From Isoetes taiwanensis (lineage: Eukaryota > Streptophyta > Lycopodiopsida > Isoetales > Isoetaceae): a stretch of DNA of 64,000 nucleotides. The stretch is taken from NCBI GenBank assembly GCA_021234155.1, contig JAJEKV010000211.1:62001-126000 (forward strand). The letters are read 5' to 3'. Within the stretch, counting starts at the first letter, position 1, and every line of letters starts with the position of its first letter. Made by a program: the position numbers and the translations under genes. Shown here in pieces: positions 55,921-64,000 of the stretch. The notes beneath the pieces are model-generated. The model worked only from the letters and a program-made list of their open reading frames with translations, had not been told where the DNA came from and did no database searches.

Positions 55921-56392
55921 CTATTTTCCATGCATATGTGCTCCATGTTGGCTAGTGCTTGATATGCTTTGCAAATGCCTGTATATCTCTTCAAATACCT
56001 TAAACCCTGCTAATTCATCAATGTTTGAGGAACGATTTCTATTTCTATTGCTCCAGGGTCTGTGCCAAGGGTCTGTGCCAAGATTATCAGATTTATGGCA
56101 GTCTCTGTTTTCTGTTTTAGACCGCCAGACCTGCAGAAGAAATGGGAAGAAATGGGAAAGAGGGAGAAGAAACGCAAGAAGCCACCGTAGTTGCTGTTGG
56201 CTGCCCAACACATATCGTTATAAGCTCATCCTCGCTTTCCTTGAATGGTGGGTAAACAGATATCTCTGATTTTGTCCTTTTCCTTGGTCTCTTTCCTTTT
56301 TCTGGCCCGGAACTACGACGTTTGTTGGCCATTGGAAAATATGGACTAAAACACTTTGTCCAATTGCCTTTGTGCAGTTCACACCTACCCAA
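55921..56392 (-). CDS. Possible two-exon gene of unknown function
   Basis: Exon 1 (up to 56210) would start at the Met near 56332 and give MANKRRSSGPEKGKRPRKRT, a basic, nuclear-type N-terminus, then SEISVYPPFKESEDELITIC. A donor GTTGGG at 56209 and a strong acceptor TTCTTCTGCAG ending at 56131 would remove a 79-bp intron in phase 0. Exon 2 (56130-55921) would then give VWRSKTENRDCHKSDNLG, DPWHRPWSNRNRNRSSN and ELAGFKVFEEIYRHLQSI before the stop. Without splicing the first frame ends shortly after the acceptor. The donor is weak, and the product (about 110 residues) has no recognised domain. It could equally be an eroded gene fragment. Confidence 0.35.
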
Positions 56393-56803
56393 ATCGGCCC
56401 GTGCGCTCTTTCATGTTTTCAAGCAACATGAAACCGCTGAACTAAAAGGATCATAACGCGAACCTCAGAATGACACATCCGTTGCTAATTTAGAAGTAAA
56501 GCCTGATTCATACTCTGCTTTGCAGCAAGATAACCGATAAAATGAGATATTAGCATTCAAGGGACAAAAGAAGAAGCGATATGAAGACCACTTCTGCCAT
56601 GTGACAGAACAATACTATCTATTCCATGGCTTACCGAATTTATTCAAGCTTCACCCACAGTAGATCCTTGCCAGATCGAACTCCTTTGCAGGCTAATCTA
56701 TCCACCAAACTTTGTGTTCCTACTGTGCAAACCCTATAGCCACCGCCTCTTTTGAGAAAGGCCTTGCAAGCGTGGAAAGGCCATGGGGCGGCGTCCCATA
56801 ATT

Positions 56804-57060
56804 TTAGAGAACCCTCGAGAAGCAGATCGAATCGTCTGTCGACTTTAAATCAACAGTTTTGGCTGCCTTCGATCCGTTTGCTAGTAGCGTTGGTGAGCTA
56901 AGAAGAGAAGAAGAAGGAAGTCCGCCAAGAAGACGTCGCCATAGCCGCCAGAAAAAAGAAAAATTTCCCTCTCCATTGGAAGCCATAGCGAGGACAGAAC
57001 TGCTGGAAATAGTCCTGTAAATCCCTTTCTCCACAAACCCTAAAGTCGAACCCTAAAGTT
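56804..57060 (-). other. Possible gene 5' end (leader plus short ORF)
   Basis: On the minus strand, two TTTAGGGTT words (near 57050 and 57040), common in plant 5' leaders, precede ATG and a frame reading MASNGEGNFSFFWRLWRRLL, then a Ser/Leu-rich part and a stop at 56804. The N-terminus resembles an organellar targeting segment, but no mature domain follows. It may be a lone first exon. Confidence 0.3.
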
Positions 57061-57117
57061 GAATGCAAGGCAAAACCATTGCAAAACCATAAATAAAATG
57101 TCATTCAGCTATGAGAA

Positions 57118-57255
57118 TCCAGTGTGCACTCTAGATATACTGATTAGTATGCCTCGTGCAATACGCCCATGAAATCATATAAAAACCATGCCAAAAAGCG
57201 TACAAAATCACAAAAAAAACCCCCTGTTATAATGCTACATATGGGTGCAAAGAAA
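57118..57255 (+). repeat. Dispersed repeat, inverse of 35.93-36.06 kb
   Basis: GTGCACTCTAGATATACTGA, GAAATCATATAAAAACC, AAAGCGTACAAAATCAC and CCCCCTGTTATAATGCTACA match the reverse complement of 35935-36058 in order. Confidence 0.8.
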
Positions 57256-57259
57256 CTAT

Positions 57260-58070
57260 GTCAAACACTTTCTTAAACTAAGGAAAGAGCCCCATTCACG
57301 TAGAAAAAAGGCTAAGGCCAGGATTGAGTCTTGAAGATCGATCTAACGGTCAAAGTTAAATCCCTAAATGTAAGAGAAAATGTAGGGCAGACGGAAGGAG
57401 GCGGCCATTTGGAGGGAGGGACTTTTGCTGCGGTGCAGCCCAGGTAAATGTTTGCCCAGGTAAACTTCCGATGGTCGTCATGGGGTCCTTATGCACCCAA
57501 AGCCTTTTTCTCAATTTCTAGATCAAGATGGGCTCTTAGAATCGGCTATTGGAGATAGACAGAAGAATGCAACGGCTTGTCGTTCGGTGCCAATCTGCAA
57601 TCCGGAATCAAAATTTATGACAGGTGCATATTTTTTATTGCCATTTCTTATTACAATGATATTCTATATAATAGCAGGCATTTATGCAACGGAAAATAAC
57701 ATTCTTGATAACGGACATGCGAATGACATAATGACATGAAATTTTCTGATACAAATGTATGCCAAATGAGTGATTTGTTGTTTGCAGAATGAATATTTGA
57801 TCAAATTAATGGTCGAAACATATTGATATAGAAAATTATGCTAGGTGCTTATTCAACTGACTGAGAGGAAGAAGAGCAAGCTTTACTGCTGTTTCGGGTT
57901 CTGTAGAAGGTATATCATCTAATAAATTTACCATACTACACTTCTAACAAGCTTTCAAGTGGAGCAGGCTTTGCTGCTGGGGCATGAATCCATGTTTATA
58001 TGATAAGCAGTGGGTAAGAATCAAATGTTGCTTTAGAATCAGTGCTTTTCAAATTCTGGATGTGAGAATA
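57260..58070. other. Intergenic sequence with one unassigned ORF
   Basis: Plus frame 57491-57739 (82 codons) contains SAIGDRQKNATACRSV and a hydrophobic stretch (FLLPFLITMIFYIIAGIYA) that could be one membrane helix. There is no family recognition or promoter. The hydrophobic part may be intronic AT-rich DNA. Confidence 0.35.
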
Positions 58071-58073
58071 GTG

Positions 58074-58210
58074 TTGAGGTAGTATTTAGGCATATGCATG
58101 TGAGGAATGTGCCATCTCTGAATACCATGATTGCAATATGTGCACAGAATGAGTAGAATCAGAATGCTCTTATCTTTTTCCAATAATGGTAAAGAAATGT
58201 GCTAACCCAG
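58074..58210 (+). pseudogene. PPR gene fragment
   Basis: The plus frame reads VFRHMHVRNVPSLNTMIAIC followed by AQNE, stop, NQNAL. This is the end of one PPR unit and start of the next ('VFd.M..rNvvSwNtMI.aya.nG....AL'). A stop interrupts it and flanking units are unreadable. It probably descends from a second PPR gene or a duplicated piece of the one at 1.6-4.1 kb. Confidence 0.65.
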
Positions 58211-58219
58211 ACATTGTTA

Positions 58220-58850
58220 CCTCCATCATAGCTTGAGTTCATGGGCAAATCTGATAAAAATCTTTTGCACGACAAGAAATTGCATGTCTTGATTATCCAA
58301 GTTGCCTTTATTATCAGAGTTGTTTGATGGTGATAGTCTTTCATTTTATCTGCCATTTCTCAAGTTACGATGCTCTTATGTTATTTTTTGTCTTTGCTAC
58401 AATTTTGTGCCTAAATATACCTTCCTTACACTTTGCTTACAGGAGGATGCAATGCAATGAAATTTTTTGGATCGATAATGCTTCGTCTCATTTCCTGAAA
58501 GGTTATAGTTTTTATTATTTTGTTTCTTCTTAGAACGAGAATTTACTTCTTTTTATGTGCTTTTATCATTGGAATTGTTTTTAGAGTCCTTGAAACAGAA
58601 CCATTTCCAAGGACATTATACCTTCTAAGTGTGCTGATTCCGAGGATATAATGCGTATCTATCTGCTTCAATTTTATTTAGCTTCACAAAAAGTCCCAAA
58701 GAGGAAATCGTTCTCAGCGTATCTGAACCAGCAGCAACGTTTATACAATTGGACCTATATATTTTGTACATTCTATACATGAGATGATTCACCAGCAGCC
58801 ATGTAAGTATTTTAACTTTAGCTTCTATTTTCACATACGGATGCTTTTTA
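58220..58850. other. Intergenic sequence
   Basis: AT-rich; no recognised feature. Confidence 0.45.
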
Positions 58851-58851
58851 G

Positions 58852-60375
58852 TTTTTTTTTTTTTTTTTTTGTAGTCAAGATATTTATATTTTATTAAATA
58901 ATAAAACAGGGTACATGACCTTATTAAAGGCTCCACAATAGGCCAGATAAGCACAATTTAAACAATGGTCACCAAATAGGAAGAAGTATCACCCACATTT
59001 CCAAAAATCAGAGTCTAAAAGCCTGATATAGACCTTCCAACCTGAACAAAGATTGAACCAATGTGTGAACCGCAGCTGCAACCATTTGAAGCTCACCCCC
59101 ATAAGATGCAAGCAATTGAGGGGCAGATGAGGCAATTATCCTTCCGCGCATTAACTTGGCACACGGAATCCATCCTGTGACATTGTACTAGAGAAGATCA
59201 TATCCTGTTCCAATCATGTACTAAAAGGACTCAATGCTCCATCTTCAAAATACTGCAGAAGATCATCTTTGGCCTTCCCACAAGGTGGTCCAATTGCTCA
59301 CCGAATGCCCCTACTACTACTAGCATAGGCCTTGGTGAAAGTGCTCAACTTCCTTAAAGATGCACAAGTCAAGTTCCCGGGACCCTTGAAGCACAACTTC
59401 GATAAGTCAGCAGCAGTAAAGAAGCATTGGTCTCCCGCCCAATGTTCCTTAATTTGATCCATTTTTCACTATTCACGGATTGTACAGTACTATAGCAGTC
59501 CATAGAACCTGATTTCCCCTTGCTGGGAAAGGGGGAGGATGACATCAACAAGTGCAAGGTGTGCAGAACAGAGTGTTATGGAAGAATAAGGTGCTGCCAA
59601 ATAAGCCATCCATCAGACCACGAAGATGAACACTGCCCACTAGATCTGCAGCTCCAGAGGCCCTGTCAATCTTGCAGCCCACGGACGTCCTAGGTCACAC
59701 TATTAGTCCTCCCTTCACATCCTGGATGCAGGGACATAACACTGGAGATGTCCTATGACTTTGTAGACATTGTCAAGCAAGCAACACAGAAGTTTTGAAT
59801 CTTTATCATACCCTCAATATAAACTGAACATCGGCCAGAACAGGGCCTGAATCTGCAGGGAGTGCAGTCTCAAAACCGCAGGGAATGCGGCCTTCAAGAT
59901 CGCGATGGTGAGTGCATCCACAGGCGACCATTGACCCTTCTCATCTTAACAAAGATCACAAAACTGAAAAATCAAGCTCAATCAGCCTACACGAGCCCTA
60001 GCCATAGCCACAGTGACTGACTACTAGCTAAACTTAAGCCTATCACCTCAAAAACACATGGCAAGAACATCAGGCATACTGTTTACTGGTCGGGTTTGCT
60101 ACATCAGAAAGAAGCTTTGAGAGCAGCGGCCATGCTTCAAAGGGACTTCCCGTTGCAACAAAAACCACTGAGGACAAGAACCAAAATACCTTCTGCTTGC
60201 AGCCGTGGTTTTGGGGAGATCGGCGGCGACATTTTTGCTCTTCTTCCAAAGAAAGATCGAGACCGTGTTTTAGGAACCCTATCCAGCGGTGCCGCCGCGC
60301 CAGCCCAAAAAGAACCCTAAGGCGCATCAGTCTTCCGCCTTCCTCTAATTCATTAGCTTCTTCTATATGCTTCAT
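58852..60375 (-). mobile_element. Poly(A)-tailed retroposon-like unit
   Basis: On the minus strand a T19 run (58852-58870) acts as a poly(A) tail. The unit extends at least to a 101-codon frame at 60375-60070 (LMRLRVLFGLARRHRWIGFL, SLEEEQKCRRRSPQNHGCKQ). The middle contains further minus-strand coding-like pieces near 59340-59420 (LSKLCFKGPGN). The composition (more GC than flanks) and the single tail suggest a reverse-transcribed transcript, either a processed pseudogene or a LINE remnant of an unrecognised lineage. No target duplication was found, so the 5' edge is a guess. Confidence 0.45.
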
Positions 60376-60379
60376 AAGA

Positions 60380-60860
60380 GTGAATATCTTGCTGAGCGTA
60401 GACGAAGGTTTGGTTCTAAGCTTAAAATGTAATTTAGTTTCAATTTATTCTCTGTTAGTACTTAGTTTTCTATCAACGTGTTGTATAAAAGGAAAGGGAT
60501 ACTTCCCTTTAGATTCCTTGCCCACTCCAAGGGATTTCAGACTTGAATGCCAAATCCTGTATAACAACATTCTGGAAGTGGTTGTTAGCTACTGAAATGC
60601 AGTAGTTTTTTGGTTTATAGATGTGATCTCCAAACACTATGACTATCTATAAAGCGTGGTATGCTGTGGAAGCATGAAAATACACAACAAAATGGTTACA
60701 TGGCTTACCATAAAAGTTAGTCATAGGCAAGCTAGTCCTAGGACTGTGATTTCCTCATGAGTGTAAGGGAAAATCCTCCTTTAGCAACTGTGTAGCAACG
60801 TCTCAAAACCGTTGGGTTATTATCTTGGACCCATACCCTTTTTAGCACTGGAAAAAAAAG
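60380..60860. other. Intergenic sequence
   Basis: No recognised gene or repeat. Confidence 0.45.
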
Positions 60861-60861
60861 G

Positions 60862-60892
60862 AAATACCAGGGTTCAAATCCCTGGCTCCCCA
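60862..60892 (+). other. tRNA T-arm-like sequence / possible SINE B box
   Basis: CCAGGGTTCAAATCCCTGG forms a perfect T-arm with the B-box consensus GGTTCAAATCC and is followed by CTCCCC, as in an acceptor strand. No matching 5' acceptor strand or A box is upstream, so it is a tRNA relic or tRNA-derived SINE part. Confidence 0.45.
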
Positions 60893-60968
60893 TTAAAGAT
60901 TTGATATTTTAATATAAAAAACTGCATCAATTTGCTTGATAGACTTGTATATTCTTTTTACTAGAAAA

Positions 60969-61138
60969 ATTTTATAGGATGGTTCAATCAACATTTTTTA
61001 ATTTGTTAAAGAAACCAATACAACTTACATCTAGGAAAGGAATAACAGTTTAAATTTTATAGGATGGTTCAATGAACATTTTTTAATTTGTTAAAGAAAC
61101 TAATACAACTTACATCTAGGAAAAGAATAACAGTTTGA
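60969..61138. repeat. Two-unit tandem repeat, 85-bp period
   Basis: TTTTATAGGATGGTTCAAT.. through ACATCTAGGAAA.GAATAACA is present at 60970 and 61055 with four or five differences. Confidence 0.95.
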
Positions 61139-61139
61139 T

Positions 61140-61530
61140 GGAGACAATTTCTACTAATTGATGGAGAAACGCATTATGGTTGGCTTGTGTCGAAGTTGTT
61201 ATGTTTACTAAACAACATTAATCCATGGCCAAAGTACACTATTGATTTGTCGCAATACAAGATAAATTAAAAATGCAAAACCTTTAGTATCTCAAGGGGG
61301 AAACCATTAGCATTTTATTATATTTTTGATAAAAAGTTAACGCATTTTATTATGTGAAACCACATTGGTTCAAATAGAATGATGTACACAATTTCATTGA
61401 AAAACCATTTTGAGTTTCACACAGAATTAAAGTCCAAACTAATGGTTTATGGTCTACATTACCAATTGAAGCACAATTTCATTATAATGGGAAAAATTTT
61501 AGTAAACTGGATTTTTTATTTTGGGGGTTG
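61140..61530. other. Intergenic sequence
   Basis: AT-rich; no recognised gene. Confidence 0.45.
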
Positions 61531-61885
61531 TATAGACCTTATGCAGGGGTTGTATACACGTGTACAGTACCCTGTATCATAGACCTTATGCAAGGGTTGT
61601 ATACACCACCATGAAATATTTAGAAAACATATTTACTCGGTATCATACACCTTCTGCATGTGTTAGGTACATAGGTATGACACCCATGTATCATACATAT
61701 ATTTTTAAGATACATGAATAGAATAGAATAGAATAGAATAGAATAGAATAGAATAGAATAGAATAGAATAGAATAGAATAGAATAGAATAGAATAGAATA
61801 GAATAGAATAGAATAGAATAGTTATAGACCTTCTGCAGGTGTATGATACACGTGAGTAGTACACATGTATCATACATAAGTTTAT
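61530..61885. repeat. Diverged tandem repeat ((C)ATAGACCTT.TGCA.GGGT)
   Basis: (C)ATAGACCTTATGCAGGGG, TTGTATACACGTG and TGTATCATA phrases recur at about 61535, 61578, 61645 and 61826 with variable spacing. The pentamer array lies inside one unit. Confidence 0.75.
61716..61820. repeat. (GAATA)21 microsatellite
   Basis: 21 perfect units, 105 bases. It is the same pentamer as at 38321-38440, but the SINE-like junction sequence is absent on either side. Confidence 0.97.
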
Positions 61886-62049
61886 AGCATACAAGCCTCA
61901 AACAGTCTTACATCCTTCTTTGGCAACTGAATAAATGCACCTACTGCTTCACCAATGTTATCTGCACCCCAGCATATGATTGGAAGTTCAATAGATGGCA
62001 CCACAGATTTCGTGATCTCTGTTGCTACATTCAATGGATCAACATCCTT

Positions 62050-62279
62050 GCCATGAAGGGTGGCTCTCTTTACCCCAAATGGCATGTATAATTGCCCTCG
62101 TTTGGCTCCCCAAATGGCTCCATGGGGGTGCCCCAGGGTATGCACCGCCCACCTCCCCTCCCCCCTCCTCCCCCAACCCCCCATTTGGGGGTATATCTAC
62201 TCCCCTAGCAACCAAACCGAAATGGGGGTATACACGCCCCCAACACCACCCCCAAATGGCCATTTGGGGGGTATACCCC

Positions 62280-62333
<54 letters not shown>

Positions 62334-62710
62334 ATGCAAATGAGCCATGGCCATTTATGGCGCATTTGCATCCTCAAGGTGCCATGTGGGGGTATACCGC
62401 CCCCATGGCACCCCAAATGGCACCATTTGAGGGGTATACACGCCCCCCTCTTGCACCCTCCAAATGGCGCCATGGAGCCATTTGAGGGCTCCAAATTGCA
62501 CCCCAAATGGCTCCATAGTGCCATTTGGGGGGTATACCTACCCCTCTGGCATCCTCCAAATGGCGTCATTGGTATACTGCCTTCGGCACCCCCCAAATGG
62601 CGCCATTTGGGTGGTATACCTGCCCCCGGCACCCCCCAAATGGCGCCATGAAGCCATTTGAGGGCTCCAAATGGCGCCCCAAATGGATCCATTTGGATGT
62701 ATACATGTGA
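62050..62710. repeat. Array of GGCNCC-centred palindromes with GTATAC spacers
   Basis: Repeating phrase of the type CACCCCAAATGGCGCCATTTGGGG followed by GTATACCYGCCCCC. The 22-base perfect palindrome centred on GGCC lies at 62249-62270 and the 20-base palindrome CCCAAATGGCGCCATTTGGG at 62592-62611. At least eight units with variants (GGCTCC, GGCACC, GGCGTC, GGATCC centres) are present. An A48 run divides the array at 62283-62330. All long open frames here (Pro/Met/Ala/Gly-rich) come from the repeat. Confidence 0.9.
62283..62330 (+). repeat. A48 homopolymer
   Basis: Uninterrupted run of 48 A inside the palindromic array; it may be a retroposon tail or a slippage product. Confidence 0.9.
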
Positions 62711-62929
62711 TGAATGGCTCTAACAAAAAGACGATGCATATAGAAAGACTTACCTGGGTATGGTGGTCACCATTTTGGTGAAAAAACTATCGACGACTGG
62801 AGTATATGGATCTTGTAAGAATATTGCAGCGCCTCAAAAAGAAGCGCCCACAAAACCACAGGCAAAACAAACTAATGTTACACGAAAATAAATGACGCAA
62901 GAAGAAGCCTAGAAGTGCCGATCGGTATG

Positions 62930-63460
62930 GAACCATCGAAGACCCTGCATCCGCCTATAGAAGGATCTATACAAGCGCCTAAAGAAATGATATGTCGAGC
63001 AGCAACAACAAATTTGGGATTTCAAATTTTGAATTTCAAATTTGGGCGGGCGGAGGGGTTTCAAATTTGGGCGGGCATTTTTAAATTTACGCCCGCCTTC
63101 CACGAGCTTCGCCATACCCACCCGCCAGCGCCACCTACATTCCGCTTTGCTTCTGCCCCGCTTTTGCCGGCGCCGGCTACCAGCCTACCGGTGCGGCTTT
63201 GCTACTAGATGGGCCTATTGGACCTAAGCGCCCGGCTCTTCTGCGCTAGCGATGGCCTAAGCGCCGCCTACATCCAGCTTGCTTAAGCGCCGCCTACATC
63301 CCCACTTCCCGCCGCTGCGACCGCCCGGGCCAACTTCATTTGCCCGTGGCGCTTCAACGCTAGATGGCCCATTGGACCTAAGCGCCAGCGCCCGGCGCCT
63401 GCGGCTAGATGGCCTAATGCGGTGCAATGGCACGCTTAGCGCCTTTGTTTTCATCCTCTA
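62930..63460. other. GC-rich island with internal duplications
   Basis: A stretch of GC-rich DNA in an AT-rich window. TTTCAAATTTGGGCGGGC occurs twice (63035-63080). TAAGCGCCGCCTACATCC occurs twice (63258-63303). CTAGATGG(G)CC(T/C)ATTGGACC followed by TAAGCGCC occurs twice (63206 and 63361). AGCGCC words are abundant. No reading frame has family features, so this looks like a non-coding repeat body between two palindromic arrays. Confidence 0.6.
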
Positions 63461-63584
63461 GACACTAAAGATATCAAGAATCATGAAGGCAAGTCTCCAA
63501 GGCAAGGTAGGTCTTCTTTTACTTGATTTTTAGTTTTTTCCTAGTCAAATAGCACCAGTTTCTTGAATATATGTTTGCTTGATG

Positions 63585-64000
63585 CATATTGAGGATGCAA
63601 ATGGCATGCATCCTTAGCATGATCTGCTTTATTAAATGCATGTTGAGGAATGCAAAAGGCGCCATGGCGCCATTTGCATTCACCACCATGCATTTGGTCC
63701 AGATGTTATATCAAATGCATGCTGTGGATGCCTCATCATGTTTTGGAAATGGCACCTTGAGGGTGCAAATGGCGCCATGGCGCCATTTGCACTCTCAATG
63801 TGCCATTTTCAACCATGCTGAGGATGCAAATGGCGTCCTTCGCATGCTTAAGAATGGCACCTTGAGGGTGGCGCCATTTGCACCCCAACACCCTTTTTTT
63901 TGGGGGGGAAATTTTTTTGGGTGCTGGGGGTGTAAATGGCACCATGTTGCATCCTCAAGGTGCAATTTCCAAGCATGCTGAGGATGCAAATGGCGCCATG
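63585..64000. repeat. Second palindromic array (GCAAATGGCGCCATGGC type)
   Basis: TGAGGATGCAAATGGC and CCTTGAGGGTGCAAATGGCG phrases alternate with their inverses. A 30-base perfect palindrome centred on CCATGG lies at 63763-63792 (42 bases with one mismatch pair, 63757-63798), and a 34-base one with one mismatch pair at 63648-63681. At least five units are seen, and the array continues past the window end (last bases are GATGCAAATGGCGCCATG). Confidence 0.92.

Noticed and set aside
60862-60892. Functional tRNA gene
   Set aside because: Only a T-arm and part of the acceptor strand are present; no D arm, anticodon arm or 5' acceptor strand could be paired.
62022-62692. 200-residue ORFs on both strands rich in Pro, Met, Gly and Ala
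   Set aside because: They are open on both strands because the palindromic array lacks stop codons. The A48 run gives Lys/Phe runs. No family or start context.

Overview
The window looks like nuclear DNA from a land plant with a large, repeat-rich genome. It is AT-rich and gene-poor, and is dominated by plant-type mobile DNA: a copia-like LTR element with the initiator-tRNA-Met primer site, non-LTR (LINE) elements with poly(A) tails, a Helitron-type helicase remnant, hAT-like and other terminal-inverted-repeat (TIR) elements, and pentanucleotide-tailed short elements. Decayed pentatricopeptide-repeat (PPR) sequence of the 'VDMYAKCGS' style is present in two places. Both the PPR style and the mix of elements would suit a fern or lycophyte, but I cannot prove the lineage from the sequence alone. 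No rRNA, confident tRNA, CRISPR or bacterial-type operon is visible.

Layout. 1-1.64 kb: nothing recognisable. 1.64-4.08 kb: a PPR pseudogene. 4.33-4.80 kb: a GC-rich Helitron/PIF1 helicase remnant, followed by a two-unit repeat. 5.14-12.3 kb (minus strand): a decayed LINE with a gag-like ORF1 and an endonuclease/reverse-transcriptase ORF2 that has lost catalytic residues. 13.23-18.19 kb: a possible ~5 kb TIR element whose two ends both abut a (TTCTTTC)n tract, with a palindromic 107-bp array inside. 20.03-20.60 kb: a 5'-truncated LINE insertion with perfect 18-bp target-site duplications. 21.34-21.89 kb: a small intact gene. 25.0-26.9 kb: decayed coding-like sequence. 26.94-31.92 kb: a complex long-TIR (foldback-like) cluster. 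35.9-40.6 kb: tandem repeats, a partial MITE, a 24-copy AGAAT array with a SINE-like body, and a LINE C-terminal remnant. 44.13-45.88 kb: a non-autonomous copia-like LTR element whose 5' LTR is interrupted by a TIR element. 45.93-46.43 kb: an uncharacterised ORF. 46.96-47.77 kb: a hAT-like MITE with 8-bp target-site duplications. 49.0-51.7 kb: a tandem cluster of the same small-gene family seen at 21.5 kb, with two intact genes and at least one deleted copy. 55.14-55.62 kb: a MITE with 133-bp TIRs. 55.92-56.39 kb: a possible two-exon gene. 58.85-60.38 kb: a poly(A)-tailed retroposon-like unit. 62.05-64.0 kb: arrays of GGCGCC-centred palindromes that run off the window end.

The best candidate for an undescribed system is the family of 70-75-residue proteins at 21458-21670, 49652-49870 and 51478-51705. 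The proteins share conserved N- and C-terminal blocks around a variable, indel-containing middle. All three genes have a TATA box, and two of them have duplicated GCC-box-like motifs in their proximal promoters; a deleted sister copy lies beside them. The pattern suggests a locally expanding, possibly stress-regulated peptide family, but I do not recognise the family and assign no function.
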